Source of the DNA: Planctomycetales bacterium
GTDB lineage: Bacteria > Planctomycetota > Planctomycetia > Planctomycetales > Planctomycetaceae
Reading direction: 5' to 3'
Length of the DNA stretch: 64,000 bases
Assembly (NCBI GenBank): GCA_028285345.1
Contig: JANQPT010000014.1
Span: forward strand, 434,001-498,000
The position numbers were made by a program, and so were the translations under genes. The notes beneath the pieces are model-generated. The model was not told where the DNA came from. It searched no databases and saw only the letters and a program-made list of their open reading frames with translations. Shown piece by piece: positions 9,978-18,360 of the stretch; within the stretch, counting starts at the first letter, position 1, and each line of letters starts with the position of its first letter.

Positions 9978-10853
9978 GTGTCGGCGAACATCACGGACGA
10001 TCTTCGATCAGATTCGGTTGCCGGTATCCCCACACCGAACCTCACTCGTTTGCGTTCTGATTGCGCGCAGTTCTTGCGCGATCTGTTAAGCAGCCGCTAC
10101 GTCATCTGGGAATTGACCAAACAGGACTTCCGATCTCGGTATCTCGGTTCGTACCTGGGTATCTTGTGGGCGTTTATTCACCCGGTGGTCACGGTTGGAA
10201 TTTTTTGGTTTGTGTTCGAATATGGCCTCAAGAGCCGACCGGTGGCGGACGCACCATTCTTACTGTGGCTGGTGGCGGGGATCGTACCGTGGTTCTTTTT
10301 CTCCGAAGGCTGGGGACGCGCCACAGGCGCCGTGCGAGACAATCCCTACTTGGTCAAGAAAGTGGTGTTTCGCGTCAGTGTCTTGCCGATCGTCAAACTA
10401 CTGTCTGCGCTCGCCGTGCATTTGCTGTTTTTGCTGATCGCCTGGGGACTCTGCATTGCCTACGGATTGCGTCCGTCGCTCTACGCACTGCAGTTGCCGT
10501 ACTATCTGGCGGCGACATGTCTGTTCTTGTTGGGGCTCGCCTGGATGACGTCGGCGCTCGTGGTGTTTGTCCGTGATTTGGGGCAAGTCGTCTCGATGTT
10601 ACTGCAATTCGGATTTTGGCTCACGCCGATCTGCTGGTCGCTGGCGGTGGTTCCTGAGCGATTTCATACGATCCTGAAGCTCAACCCGTTCTGCTACATC
10701 GTGCAGGGTTATCGCGATGCCTTGATCGACCACGTTTGGTTCTGGGAGCACCCTTGGCAGAGCGTCTATTTTTGGGCGATCAGTTTGGCTGTATTAATTA
10801 CCGGTGCGACCTGCTTTAAGCGGTTGCGGCCCCAATTTGCGGATGTGTTGTAG
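9978..10853 (+). CDS. wzm: ABC-2 type polysaccharide exporter permease (Wzm/RfbA-like)
   Basis: A 291-residue inner-membrane permease with six predicted membrane segments. The conserved opening VIWELTKQDFRSRYLGSYLG ahead of the first span and the late LNPFCYIVQGYRDALI are hallmarks of Wzm/TagG/KpsM-type subunits. With the ATPase encoded 27 bases downstream it would form the exporter that moves lipid-linked polysaccharide across the inner membrane. The start is a GTG at 9978 with AGGA eleven bases ahead; a TTG at 9960 is possible. Its place directly after the sugar genes suggests that the glycan carries the sugar made here. Confidence 0.9.
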   Translation: MSANITDDLRSDSVAGIPTPNLTRLRSDCAQFLRDLLSSRYVIWELTKQDFRSRYLGSYLGILWAFIHPVVTVGIFWFVFEYGLKSRPVADAPFLLWLVAGIVPWFFFSEGWGRATGAVRDNPYLVKKVVFRVSVLPIVKLLSALAVHLLFLLIAWGLCIAYGLRPSLYALQLPYYLAATCLFLLGLAWMTSALVVFVRDLGQVVSMLLQFGFWLTPICWSLAVVPERFHTILKLNPFCYIVQGYRDALIDHVWFWEHPWQSVYFWAISLAVLITGATCFKRLRPQFADVL

Positions 10854-10880
10854 AGTTAGCAGGCGCACGCGAGGACGGCT

Positions 10881-12200
10881 GTGGAGACGGACATCGTCAT
10901 TGAAGTTGACCATTTATCGAAGGTCTATCAGATCTTCGACTCGGCCCGGGACCGGCTGCGCCAGGCGTTCTCGTGGGGGAAAAGGAAGTATTACCGCGAG
11001 TTTCAGGCACTCTATGATGTTACTTTCCATCTGGCGCGCGGCGAAACGCTCGGAATCATGGGTTGCAACGGGTCGGGAAAATCGACGCTGTTGCAGATCG
11101 TCTTCGGGACGATCACACCGACGCAGGGGCGAGTGACCAAATATGGACGGATTGCGGCCTTGTTGGAGCTTGGCGGGGGATTCGACCAAGAACTGACCGG
11201 CCGCGAAAACGTTTATCTTAATGCCGCTGTCTTGGGCCTCAGTAAAGAGGAAATCGATTCCCGATTCGGTGAGATCGCCGCGTTTGCCGACATCGGCGAG
11301 TTCATGGACCAGCCGGTCCGCGTATATTCCAGCGGCATGCAGGTGCGATTGGCGTTTGCGGTCGCCATCCACGTCGACCCGGATGTGCTCGTCGTCGATG
11401 AAGCGCTGGCGGTCGGCGATGCGCAGTTTCAGCAGAAGTGCATCAATCGGATCCGCACACTGCGAGATTTGGGCGTGTCGATCTTGTACGTCAGCCACGA
11501 CATCGACTCCGTCAAACGGCTCTGCGACCGCGCAATCGTGCTCAATGGCGGCAAGATCGTCAAAACGGGCGCCGCGCTTGAAGTGGCCAACTGGTACCTG
11601 GCGTATGTGACAAGCGGCTACGATATGGAGAAGATGCGCGAGATGCAGGCGGACGCCGCAAAGTGCCGTTTTCAGCCGCAACATGATTCATCGCCCTGCG
11701 AGGAAGCTGAGTCGTTGCCGCCAGAATTTGAGTATTTCCGCCACGGGGACGGAGATGCCCGTATTGTCGACGCGCAGTTGACGGACCATGCGGGGCGGCG
11801 GGTTGAACACTACGAGATGGGGGAAACACTGCGCTTGTACTTGGACGTGGAGTATTACAAACCGCTGGCCGAGCACATTATTGGCATGCACATCCGTGAC
11901 GGACGGGGAACCGACGTTATTGTGCTGAACTCCTATCAGGAGAAGGTGGAGATGCCTGCAATCGCCGGGGGTGAGCGGCTGCGGTTTGCAATCGATTGTC
12001 CGATTCACATCAAGCCCGGCTGGTACAGCATTTCAGCGACGGTGGCCTACGACCAGGTTCGCATGCAGTGGCTGGACTGGGTCGATTGTCTGTTAGTGTT
12101 CCGCGTGGTCGATCCGCGTCCGAGCCGGCTGGTGTTCGGAGTGCATTATCCGCCCGGGATTGAAATCAGTTGGTCGCCCGCAATTTCCCGCACCGCCTAA
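10881..12200 (+). CDS. wzt: Polysaccharide ABC exporter ATP-binding protein with C-terminal Wzt carbohydrate-binding domain
   Basis: A 439-residue ATPase. Walker A is GCNGSGKST near residue 61, the signature is YSSGMQVRLAFAVA, and Walker B is DVLVVDEALAVGD, the form typical of Wzt/TagH proteins. After residue about 280 there is an extra domain of about 150 residues with strands such as VEHYEMGETLRLYLDVEY. This matches the Wzt C-terminal domain, which in O9a-type systems recognises the capped end of the O-chain. Such a domain implies export of a fully built glycan with a specific terminal residue. The GTG start at 10881 has GAGGA ahead. Coupled to wzm. Confidence 0.92.
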   Translation: METDIVIEVDHLSKVYQIFDSARDRLRQAFSWGKRKYYREFQALYDVTFHLARGETLGIMGCNGSGKSTLLQIVFGTITPTQGRVTKYGRIAALLELGGGFDQELTGRENVYLNAAVLGLSKEEIDSRFGEIAAFADIGEFMDQPVRVYSSGMQVRLAFAVAIHVDPDVLVVDEALAVGDAQFQQKCINRIRTLRDLGVSILYVSHDIDSVKRLCDRAIVLNGGKIVKTGAALEVANWYLAYVTSGYDMEKMREMQADAAKCRFQPQHDSSPCEEAESLPPEFEYFRHGDGDARIVDAQLTDHAGRRVEHYEMGETLRLYLDVEYYKPLAEHIIGMHIRDGRGTDVIVLNSYQEKVEMPAIAGGERLRFAIDCPIHIKPGWYSISATVAYDQVRMQWLDWVDCLLVFRVVDPRPSRLVFGVHYPPGIEISWSPAISRTA

Positions 12201-12366
12201 CAGCGTTTTGCCCTCGCAACATGCGGTATCCTTCTGCCTATCTGTTTTTGAGGGTGGACTCCCCTTGTCCCGTCTCGGCTTGCTATGATACAGCATTGCG
12301 GAGGCGGCTCTTCCGGATGCGGAGCCGAATCGTCTCGTTTCATCCTCAGCGGACAAGAGCGCGAAC

Positions 12367-14073
12367 GTGGTCCGGGCAACGTTATTGGTAATTCAAGGCA
12401 TCGACCAGGGGGCGCGGTTCGACCTGGGCGGAGACGCGGCGGGCTTGGGGCGAGATACCACCAACGCCGTGAGTCTGCATGATACCGAGGCTTCGCGACG
12501 ACACGCTGAAATCAGGCCGGTCGACGGCAAGTTTGTGATCGCCGACCTCAACAGTTCCAACGGTACGTACGTCAACGGTGAAGTCGTTCGCAACCGGGAA
12601 TTGAAGCCGGGCGACCAGATTCAAATCGGGCGCAGTATTTTGCTGTTCTCCCACAGCGGCGATCCTGCCGTGGAGAGCGCGGCCGCCGAAAAAGTGGCCT
12701 TTGTCGCGGAGCGTGACTCCGCAGACCTGTCGAGTATCATCAGCAGCATCGGCCAAGAAGCCGGCCGGGATCTCGTTTCGCAGGTCCAGGACCTCGAGCC
12801 CGACTCGGTGGCGCAGTCGCTGGCAAATCTCCAGGTGCTCTACCGCATCTCGGAGGAAGCCGTCCGGCATTCGGCCTCGATCGAGCAGGTCCTGGAACGA
12901 ATACTTGATCTGACCATCGAAGTCGTCGGTGCCGACCGGGGCTGCGTCCTGCTCAGGGATGTCGATTCAAGTCAGGTGATTCCGCAAGCGATTCGCTATC
13001 GGCGGGGCGTGGACCAATCAGAACCGATGCCGATTTCGCACACCATCGTCAACAGCGTCCTTGCCAACCGGCAGGGTGTGCTGACCTCCGACGCTCAGTC
13101 AGATGTCCGTTTCACCGCCGGCCAGTCAATTTTTCAAGCCGGCATTCGTGAGGCGATTTGCGTTCCCATGCAAGGCCGCTACGAATTGATGGGCGTGATT
13201 TACGTTGACATCACCACGCCCCCGCAGCGGGTGCTGTTGGAAGGCGGCAAAGCGGCCAAGTTTAATGACGACCTACTGAGATTGATGGTCGCCATCGGCC
13301 GACAATCGGCATTAGCCGTGGAAGACAATCGTTATCAGCAGGCACTCGTCCAAGCCGAGCGCCTGGCCGCCGTGGGGCAGACGATCGCCACGCTCAGCCA
13401 TCACATTAAGAATATTCTGCAAGGAGTGCGGGGCGGGAGTTATCTCGTCGAAATGGGGCTCAAAGACCACAACGAAGATGTGGTCCGCAAAGGCTGGAAC
13501 ATCGTCGAGAAGAACCAGACAAAGATTTACAACTTGGTCATGGATATGTTGACGGTCAGCAAGGAGCGCCGTCCGGCGATGGCACAGGCCGACCTGAATG
13601 AGACCGTGACCGATGTCTGTGAACTGATGCAGGCGCGTGCTGCGGAATTAAACGTGAGCTTCGAGCGAAACCTCGAGAACGACCTTCCGCTCAGCCACTT
13701 TGATCCCGACGGGATTCATCGTGCGATCCTCAACATAGTGACTAACGCCATCGACGCCGTGGAAGGCCGCGACGACGGCCAAGTCACAGTGAGCACCGAG
13801 TATCTGCCGCAGCAGGGATCCTTAAACGTGATCGTCACCGACAACGGCCCGGGGATTCCGCAAGAACAGTTGACCAAGATTTTTCAGGTCTTTGAATCGA
13901 CCAAGGGGGCACGCGGTACCGGCCTGGGATTGGCAGTCAGCCGGCAGATCATTCGAGAGCATGGCGGCGATATCTATGTGCAGTCTGTGCCCGAGCAAGG
14001 CAGCCGTTTTACACTCCAATGGCAGTCGATTCGCGATCCGGCTCCGCTCGAAACGGGCACACCGCCGTCATAA
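12367..14073 (+). CDS. FHA-GAF sensor histidine kinase
   Basis: A 568-residue soluble kinase with no membrane segment. Residues 1-100 are an FHA domain (GLGRDTTNAVSL, ASRRHAEI, NSSNGTYVNG), which in other proteins binds phosphothreonine. Residues about 165-320 form a GAF domain. A HisKA dimerisation helix follows with the acceptor histidine in TLSHHIKNILQG. A HATPase domain ends the protein, with N box NIVTNAIDAV, DNGPGIP, and GTGLGLAVSRQI. It therefore autophosphorylates in the cytoplasm, probably in response to a ligand or to a phosphorylated protein partner. No response regulator gene is adjacent, so it is an orphan kinase here. GTG start at 12367; a 166-base gap follows wzt. FHA fused to GAF and kinase hints at cross-talk with Ser/Thr kinases, which is inference. 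Confidence 0.92.
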   Translation: MVRATLLVIQGIDQGARFDLGGDAAGLGRDTTNAVSLHDTEASRRHAEIRPVDGKFVIADLNSSNGTYVNGEVVRNRELKPGDQIQIGRSILLFSHSGDPAVESAAAEKVAFVAERDSADLSSIISSIGQEAGRDLVSQVQDLEPDSVAQSLANLQVLYRISEEAVRHSASIEQVLERILDLTIEVVGADRGCVLLRDVDSSQVIPQAIRYRRGVDQSEPMPISHTIVNSVLANRQGVLTSDAQSDVRFTAGQSIFQAGIREAICVPMQGRYELMGVIYVDITTPPQRVLLEGGKAAKFNDDLLRLMVAIGRQSALAVEDNRYQQALVQAERLAAVGQTIATLSHHIKNILQGVRGGSYLVEMGLKDHNEDVVRKGWNIVEKNQTKIYNLVMDMLTVSKERRPAMAQADLNETVTDVCELMQARAAELNVSFERNLENDLPLSHFDPDGIHRAILNIVTNAIDAVEGRDDGQVTVSTEYLPQQGSLNVIVTDNGPGIPQEQLTKIFQVFESTKGARGTGLGLAVSRQIIREHGGDIYVQSVPEQGSRFTLQWQSIRDPAPLETGTPPS

Positions 14074-14097
14074 CGTTCATCGATCAGGAGACGTCCC

Positions 14098-14406
14098 ATG
14101 ACCACAAACGCGTCACAGGAAGATCAAAGCTTTCTGTGTCCGAATTGCGGAGCCGACGTCGCACCGAACGCCGAATTCTGCCGCGAGTGTGGCGCCAGTG
14201 ACGAATCCGGGTGGAATGACGAGGTCGAGGAACCGACCCAAGGATATGACGAGGACGACGACTTCGATTACGACGAATTCGTCCGCCGCGAATTCCCACA
14301 ACACGCGCCGGCACACAAGGAAATACCGCTTTCGCGACGGCTCTATCTCGCCCTGATTCTCATCTTATGCCTCAGCATACTGGCGGTTTCGATTGTTGGA
14401 TTCTAA
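14098..14406 (+). CDS. Small zinc-ribbon membrane protein
   Basis: A 102-residue protein with an N-terminal double-CxxC zinc ribbon (LCPNCGADVAPNAEFCRECG, residues 12-31), a very acidic middle, and one C-terminal membrane span (LYLALILILCLSILAVSIV). AGGAG precedes the ATG at 14098. It starts 24 bases after the kinase gene and is probably co-transcribed with it. The layout, a cytoplasmic ribbon tethered to the membrane, is common in planctomycete small proteins of unknown role. Function not assigned. Confidence 0.75.
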   Translation: MTTNASQEDQSFLCPNCGADVAPNAEFCRECGASDESGWNDEVEEPTQGYDEDDDFDYDEFVRREFPQHAPAHKEIPLSRRLYLALILILCLSILAVSIVGF

Positions 14407-14413
14407 TCCGAAT

Positions 14414-15313
14414 ATGCCTTCGTCGAGTTCTAAAACTGCTGACGGCCGCCGTTCGGCGATGCAGATTTCCGAGACCACAATTCGAAACGTCCTCACACGC
14501 ACCAGCGGGTACCTGAAAACTGTGACGTCGCACTCGCTGCAACCGTATCGCGGCTGCAGCTTCGGCGGTGCACTCTGTGGAGTCGGCTGTTACGTCCAGC
14601 ATAACGGGCACGTGACCCGCGGCCGGGAGTGGGGATCGTTTTTGGAGGTCCGCACCAATGCGGCACAATCGTACGCGGACAATTACGACCGCGAAGCCCG
14701 CTGGGCGCGGAAACACCGCAGCCGGTTCTCGATTTTTCTCTCCAGTGCGACTGATCCGTTCGTGCCGCAGGAGTTTTGCTACGGTATTACCCGTGCCGTC
14801 CTCGAGGCGATGCTCAAACAGCCGCCCGACTTGTTGATTCTGCAAACGCATTCGCACCGCGTGGCGGAATATCTGCCGCTTTTAACGCGGCTGAACGACG
14901 TCTGCAAGCTGCGCGTGCATCTCACGATTGAGACCGACCGCGAACGCATTCCCGGCTTGCCGCCGCACTGCAGTCCGATTGCGAAACGATTCGAGGCATG
15001 CGCCGAGTTGAAAGCGGCCGGACTGTGGACGGTCGTCGCCGTCAGCCCGTTATTGCCGATCGCGGCTCCCCATGAGTTTTTCGCCAAAGTCGCTGCGGTG
15101 GCCGATGCGGTGATTTTGGATCACTTTATTGAAGGTGACGGCACCGCAACAGGTCAACGGACGCAGCGCACCGCTTTGCCCGATGCAATGGCCGCAATCG
15201 ACCCCTGCTCAGTAACGCTGGAATATCGCTCGAAAATGTCCCGCATCGCCGCGGACTACCTGCCCGGCCGCGTGGGAGTCAATATCGACGGCTTCGCAGG
15301 TCGGTTTCAGTGA
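14414..15313 (+). CDS. Radical SAM protein, spore photoproduct lyase-like, with unusual cysteine spacing
   Basis: A 299-residue protein. Its opening QPYRGCSF matches the NPYxGC motif of the SplB/Rv2578c-like branch of radical SAM enzymes. Further family traits are FLSSATDPFVPQE (the T/SDPYQPxE-like motif), LILQTHSHRV and VHLTIETD, in the expected order for the partial TIM barrel. The cysteines that should hold the 4Fe-4S cluster are C48, C55 and C59, a CX6CX3C pattern instead of CX3CX2C. The nearby GVGCYVQHN is also unlike the usual YCFAR. It could still bind a cluster, or use it differently. The start is set at the ATG at 14414; TTG codons at 14393-14396 would overlap the zinc-ribbon gene. 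Substrate unknown. Confidence 0.78.
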   Translation: MPSSSSKTADGRRSAMQISETTIRNVLTRTSGYLKTVTSHSLQPYRGCSFGGALCGVGCYVQHNGHVTRGREWGSFLEVRTNAAQSYADNYDREARWARKHRSRFSIFLSSATDPFVPQEFCYGITRAVLEAMLKQPPDLLILQTHSHRVAEYLPLLTRLNDVCKLRVHLTIETDRERIPGLPPHCSPIAKRFEACAELKAAGLWTVVAVSPLLPIAAPHEFFAKVAAVADAVILDHFIEGDGTATGQRTQRTALPDAMAAIDPCSVTLEYRSKMSRIAADYLPGRVGVNIDGFAGRFQ

Positions 15314-15366
15314 GACCGAAGAACATGTGAATCGGTCGATCATTGCTCCAACTTTTGAGAGCACAA

Positions 15367-16065
15367 TTAGAACGGATCGAATGCCTCCCAGAGTCGGTCG
15401 AATTCGCGTTCAAACGGCACGATCAGTGAACGGTCCGTCGTAACGATGAAGTTCTCTTCATTGTACTTGGCCGCCGAACGGGTCCAGTTGTAACTGCCGG
15501 TCAGCAGTTTCTGGCGGTCGAACAGCGCGAATTTGTGGTGCATGTGATTCGCGGTGCGGTCAATTTTGACGGCAACACCGGCCTGCGCCATCCGCTCGGT
15601 ATCGGAACCGGCGTCGAAGGCTTTGTCATTGTCGGTAATCACACGCACCGCAACGCCCCTCCGGTGGGCGGCCAGTATTTCACTCGTGATGCGGTCGTCG
15701 GTAATCGTGAAGACACAAATTTCCGCCCGATCCCGCGCGGATCTCAACAAACCGCCGATCTGTTGCGGGCAATGATCGCCGGGACTGAAATGTGCGGCAG
15801 CGTCGGAATCGTCGTCTACGCCCTCCGCAGCGGCGCGACGAACGACTTTCGTCACCTCTTCCAGCCAATCGAGCACCAAATCTGCGTTCGCCGGCTCGGA
15901 ATTGCTGCGGGCGATATCAAACGCCAGACTGTGACACCGCGCTTGGCGGTGTTTGTCGAGGTCGATCTTCGAGAGCCGCCCCGCAAGGTCCCGCTTCTCC
16001 GCCCGCGACATGCGGAAATCATCGAGTGTCTGCCTCAAAAAGTCGGCGAGTTCGCTGTCTTGCAT
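15367..16065 (-). CDS. PLD-like (HKD) domain protein
   Basis: A 232-residue protein with one complete HKD motif, HHKFALFD (H176, K178, D183), followed by LLTGSYNWTRSA, typical of the phospholipase D/Nuc superfamily. A single-motif member is expected to work as a dimer, as bacterial nuclease Nuc and the cardiolipin hydrolase MitoPLD do. The first 90 residues are helical and charged with no signal peptide, which argues for a cytoplasmic nuclease-like or lipid-hydrolysing role rather than secretion. The choice between those substrates cannot be made from sequence. It stands alone and is convergent with the radical SAM gene (53-base gap). Confidence 0.82.
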   Translation of the reverse strand: MQDSELADFLRQTLDDFRMSRAEKRDLAGRLSKIDLDKHRQARCHSLAFDIARSNSEPANADLVLDWLEEVTKVVRRAAAEGVDDDSDAAAHFSPGDHCPQQIGGLLRSARDRAEICVFTITDDRITSEILAAHRRGVAVRVITDNDKAFDAGSDTERMAQAGVAVKIDRTANHMHHKFALFDRQKLLTGSYNWTRSAAKYNEENFIVTTDRSLIVPFEREFDRLWEAFDPF

Positions 16066-16159
16066 GATTTTCTGTCAGGTCCCCCCTTGCGTATACTGAA
16101 TTCGTTGTGGTGTAAGCTCCTCGCGTGACGAATTACTCGGCGTATCCGTTTCGCTTTCA

Positions 16160-17152
16160 TCACTCATGCACCGTCTCTATAGTCTCCCGAGCACGATCCT
16201 CACCGAAGTTGACCTGACAGTGCGGCACCGCATCTTCGAAGTCGGCGACGCCCTCAGCGTTAACATTAGTGTTTAACACAGAAAGACTTTCCAGGTTCTT
16301 GAGTGCCGTCAACGTACGCAATCCGGTGTCGTCGATGTCGGTGTCGTCCAGTATCAGTTCGCTTAGGTTTTCCAACTTAGCGATTGCAGCCAGATCGACG
16401 GCGTTTAATTTCGTATGCAGCAGTTGCAACTCATACAAATCCAACTCTTGCAATACGGGCGCCCATCCCGTTTCGTTGATCTCTGGAGCGGACAGGCAAA
16501 GCTGTTTAAGTTCAGGAAAACAGGCCAACAATTCGACCGTTTCGTTATCAATGATAACGTGCGCTAAGTACAGCGACTGCAGACCGGTTAATCGCTGGAT
16601 TGGCTGCAGTAACTTGGGACTCAGATCTTGTTCGGACATTAGCGCTAGATGCTTCAAGTTGGCTAATCCGGCGAAACGCCGCACGTCGTCGGCCGTCAAA
16701 TTCACGTAAGTCAGGCTCAACGATTTGAGATTTCGCAGCCGGCCGATATTTCGCAAGTCCCGTTTGCTAACCTCACAAACGAACGAGTGTGTAGAATATG
16801 GTGAGTTCCTGCTTTCACCATTGACATCAAAACTTTCGTAAAGTGCGAAATCGCTTCCGGGGGATAGTTCAGTCGACGGCGGGAAACTAAAAAAAGGGGG
16901 ATGCGTACGGTTTGACAGTTCGACCGCCGTCCGCTGCGCGTCTCCGAAGTGCTCCCATAGCCATTTGGGATGCCGCGGTTGCATTCTGATGTCTATGCCT
17001 CTCTTCTCAAGCTTCGCAATCGCTTGCCGCTCGCGCACCACCGGTTCGATGTAGCAAGCTGAACTGGCAATGGAGATGACAAGAACGATCACACCCCAGA
17101 TCCACCGGCTGCGGTGTGGTGCGGGTTGCAGCGTCACGTCTGGTTCAGGCAT
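16160..17152 (-). CDS. Leucine-rich-repeat protein with N-terminal membrane anchor
   Basis: A 330-residue protein. A basic stretch is followed by a membrane span (IWGVIVLVISIASSACYI), so the rest probably faces the periplasm. From about residue 145 to the end there are at least seven leucine-rich repeats of the bacterial type (LKSLSLTYVNLTADDVRRFA, NLKHLALM, LQSLYLAHVII, LSELILDDTDIDDTGLRTL, LESLSVLNTNVNAEGVADF). Such LRR proteins are abundant in planctomycetes and serve protein-protein contacts. The ATG at 17152 is preferred over a TTG at 17188 because GGAG lies nine bases ahead of it. No partner is suggested by the neighbours. Confidence 0.82.
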   Translation of the reverse strand: MPEPDVTLQPAPHRSRWIWGVIVLVISIASSACYIEPVVRERQAIAKLEKRGIDIRMQPRHPKWLWEHFGDAQRTAVELSNRTHPPFFSFPPSTELSPGSDFALYESFDVNGESRNSPYSTHSFVCEVSKRDLRNIGRLRNLKSLSLTYVNLTADDVRRFAGLANLKHLALMSEQDLSPKLLQPIQRLTGLQSLYLAHVIIDNETVELLACFPELKQLCLSAPEINETGWAPVLQELDLYELQLLHTKLNAVDLAAIAKLENLSELILDDTDIDDTGLRTLTALKNLESLSVLNTNVNAEGVADFEDAVPHCQVNFGEDRARETIETVHE

Positions 17153-17255
17153 GCGAGCACGCTCCAATTGCTGTCGACGGCGAGGCAAGGCAATGGTTCA
17201 GCATACAGCGCACCGCCATCGACACTCAATGTGAGTAATCAACTAAGCCGACGCG

Positions 17256-17331
17256 CAAGAGGCCGCAACTTCCGCGCTGAACTGTAATTACAGACCCACC
17301 AAACAGGGAATAGGGAAGTTGCGGCCTCTTG
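17256..17331. repeat. Perfect 18-bp inverted repeat, 40-base loop
   Basis: CAAGAGGCCGCAACTTCC at 17256-17273 is perfectly repeated in inverse at 17314-17331. It lies in the gap between the LRR gene start and the end of the TIM-barrel gene, which is read toward it. It can fold into a long RNA stem downstream of that gene. It may end transcription or protect the 3' end, but no T run follows. It could also be a small non-autonomous element. Confidence 0.65.
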
Positions 17332-17391
17332 TGCCTGCGGCACACCGATTGCTCCGCAATCGCTGCCACCCGCTATGTTGTGGCGGTGGCG

Positions 17392-18180
17392 TTAGGGCGC
17401 ATCCAAGTTCCGCAAATACTTAATCGCCCGCGCCGCGTCGCCGGCGCGGTCTTCGCCTTGTGTGCGATTGACCGTAATCCAGCCCCGGTATCCGATTTCG
17501 TCCAGCGTGGCGATGAATTCCAGCCAGTCGACTTCGCCCCGGCCGAGCGGAACCTCCATCCCGGCGCCCGCGACATCCTGCACCGCGTCGCGGGCTTGGA
17601 CGTGAAAAATCCACTGGTGCAGTTCGCGGGCCGCGGCGGCGGGAGCGTGTCCGGAAACGACCATTCCGGCCGGATCAAAGTCGATCCCCACCGGTCCGGC
17701 GTCGATGTCATTCATGATCCGCGCCAAATCGGCCGGGCTATCGCCGCTGGCCGTGATTGCGGCGACGACTCCCAAATGGTTCCCGTGCCGGGCGATGTCA
17801 TTGAGCACTTCACGCAACATCACGTACGCGTCAGCATCAGCGTCGCCTGGAATTCTTCCCGCCCGCAGCGTCACCACCTGCGTTCCCAATTGAGCGGCGA
17901 ATTGCATTGCCGATTTCACGGCGGCAATCCGCCGATCTAAGTCTGCCGGATCATACAGTGCCCGCCGGTTGGGGAAGCTAAGCGACGCAACCGTCAGATT
18001 GAACTCGGACATCAATTTCAAGAATTGCCGACGTCCCGTTTCGGAGAGTTCCGTCGGAGTCAATTCCCGCCGCGCATCGAACTGCAAACCCTCCGCACCG
18101 ATCTCTGCAGCGGCGGAGACGGCTTCCCGTAACGGGAGTTTCAGGCATCCGGCAACGACGGCTTTTCGCAATTTGCTCAT
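17392..18180 (-). CDS. Sugar phosphate isomerase/epimerase-like TIM-barrel protein
   Basis: A 262-residue protein of the xylose isomerase-like TIM-barrel (AP endonuclease 2) superfamily. Motifs: the first strand AVVAGCLKLPLREAVSAAAE, then GAEGLQFDAR, the middle metal-site region GPVGIDFDPAGMVVSGH, and the last strands VQARD and GYRGWITVNRT. Members isomerise or epimerise sugars or inosose-type compounds with a divalent metal. The exact substrate cannot be named. The usual final WxxxE-type residue is replaced by TVNRTQGED, so a metal ligand may differ. The ATG at 18180 starts a full-length family protein; the frame continues upstream without one. No obvious pathway partner. Confidence 0.78.
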   Translation of the reverse strand: MSKLRKAVVAGCLKLPLREAVSAAAEIGAEGLQFDARRELTPTELSETGRRQFLKLMSEFNLTVASLSFPNRRALYDPADLDRRIAAVKSAMQFAAQLGTQVVTLRAGRIPGDADADAYVMLREVLNDIARHGNHLGVVAAITASGDSPADLARIMNDIDAGPVGIDFDPAGMVVSGHAPAAAARELHQWIFHVQARDAVQDVAGAGMEVPLGRGEVDWLEFIATLDEIGYRGWITVNRTQGEDRAGDAARAIKYLRNLDAP

Positions 18181-18273
18181 GCGGCGTTTGTAATCGGAGC
18201 CGTTCGAAGAATCAAGCAGTGCACCTGAGGCGGGTTGTAGAATGAGTATGAAACGCGGATTGCGCAAAAATCT

Positions 18274-18350
18274 CGTAGGGCAGGCTCCCGCCTGCCGCGA
18301 ACTGTATGGGACGCAAAATCGCGTGGCGGCAGGCGGGAGCCTGCCCTACG
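18274..18350. repeat. Perfect 25-bp inverted repeat (GGCAGGCGGGAGCCTGCC family), terminator-like for the minus strand
   Basis: The 25 bases at 18274-18298 are a perfect inverse of 18326-18350, with a 27-base loop. A third copy with one mismatch is at 19355-19379. The hairpin lies just past the stop of the DUF4349 gene, and on that strand it is followed by GAGATTTTTGCG. It could therefore act as an intrinsic terminator as well as being an interspersed repeat. Confidence 0.75.
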
Positions 18351-18360
18351 TGGCCGTGAA

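Noticed and set aside
15367-16065. Idea that the PLD-like gene is part of a defence island
   Set aside because: No helicase, restriction, nuclease partner or toxin gene is adjacent. It stands among ordinary housekeeping and hypothetical genes.
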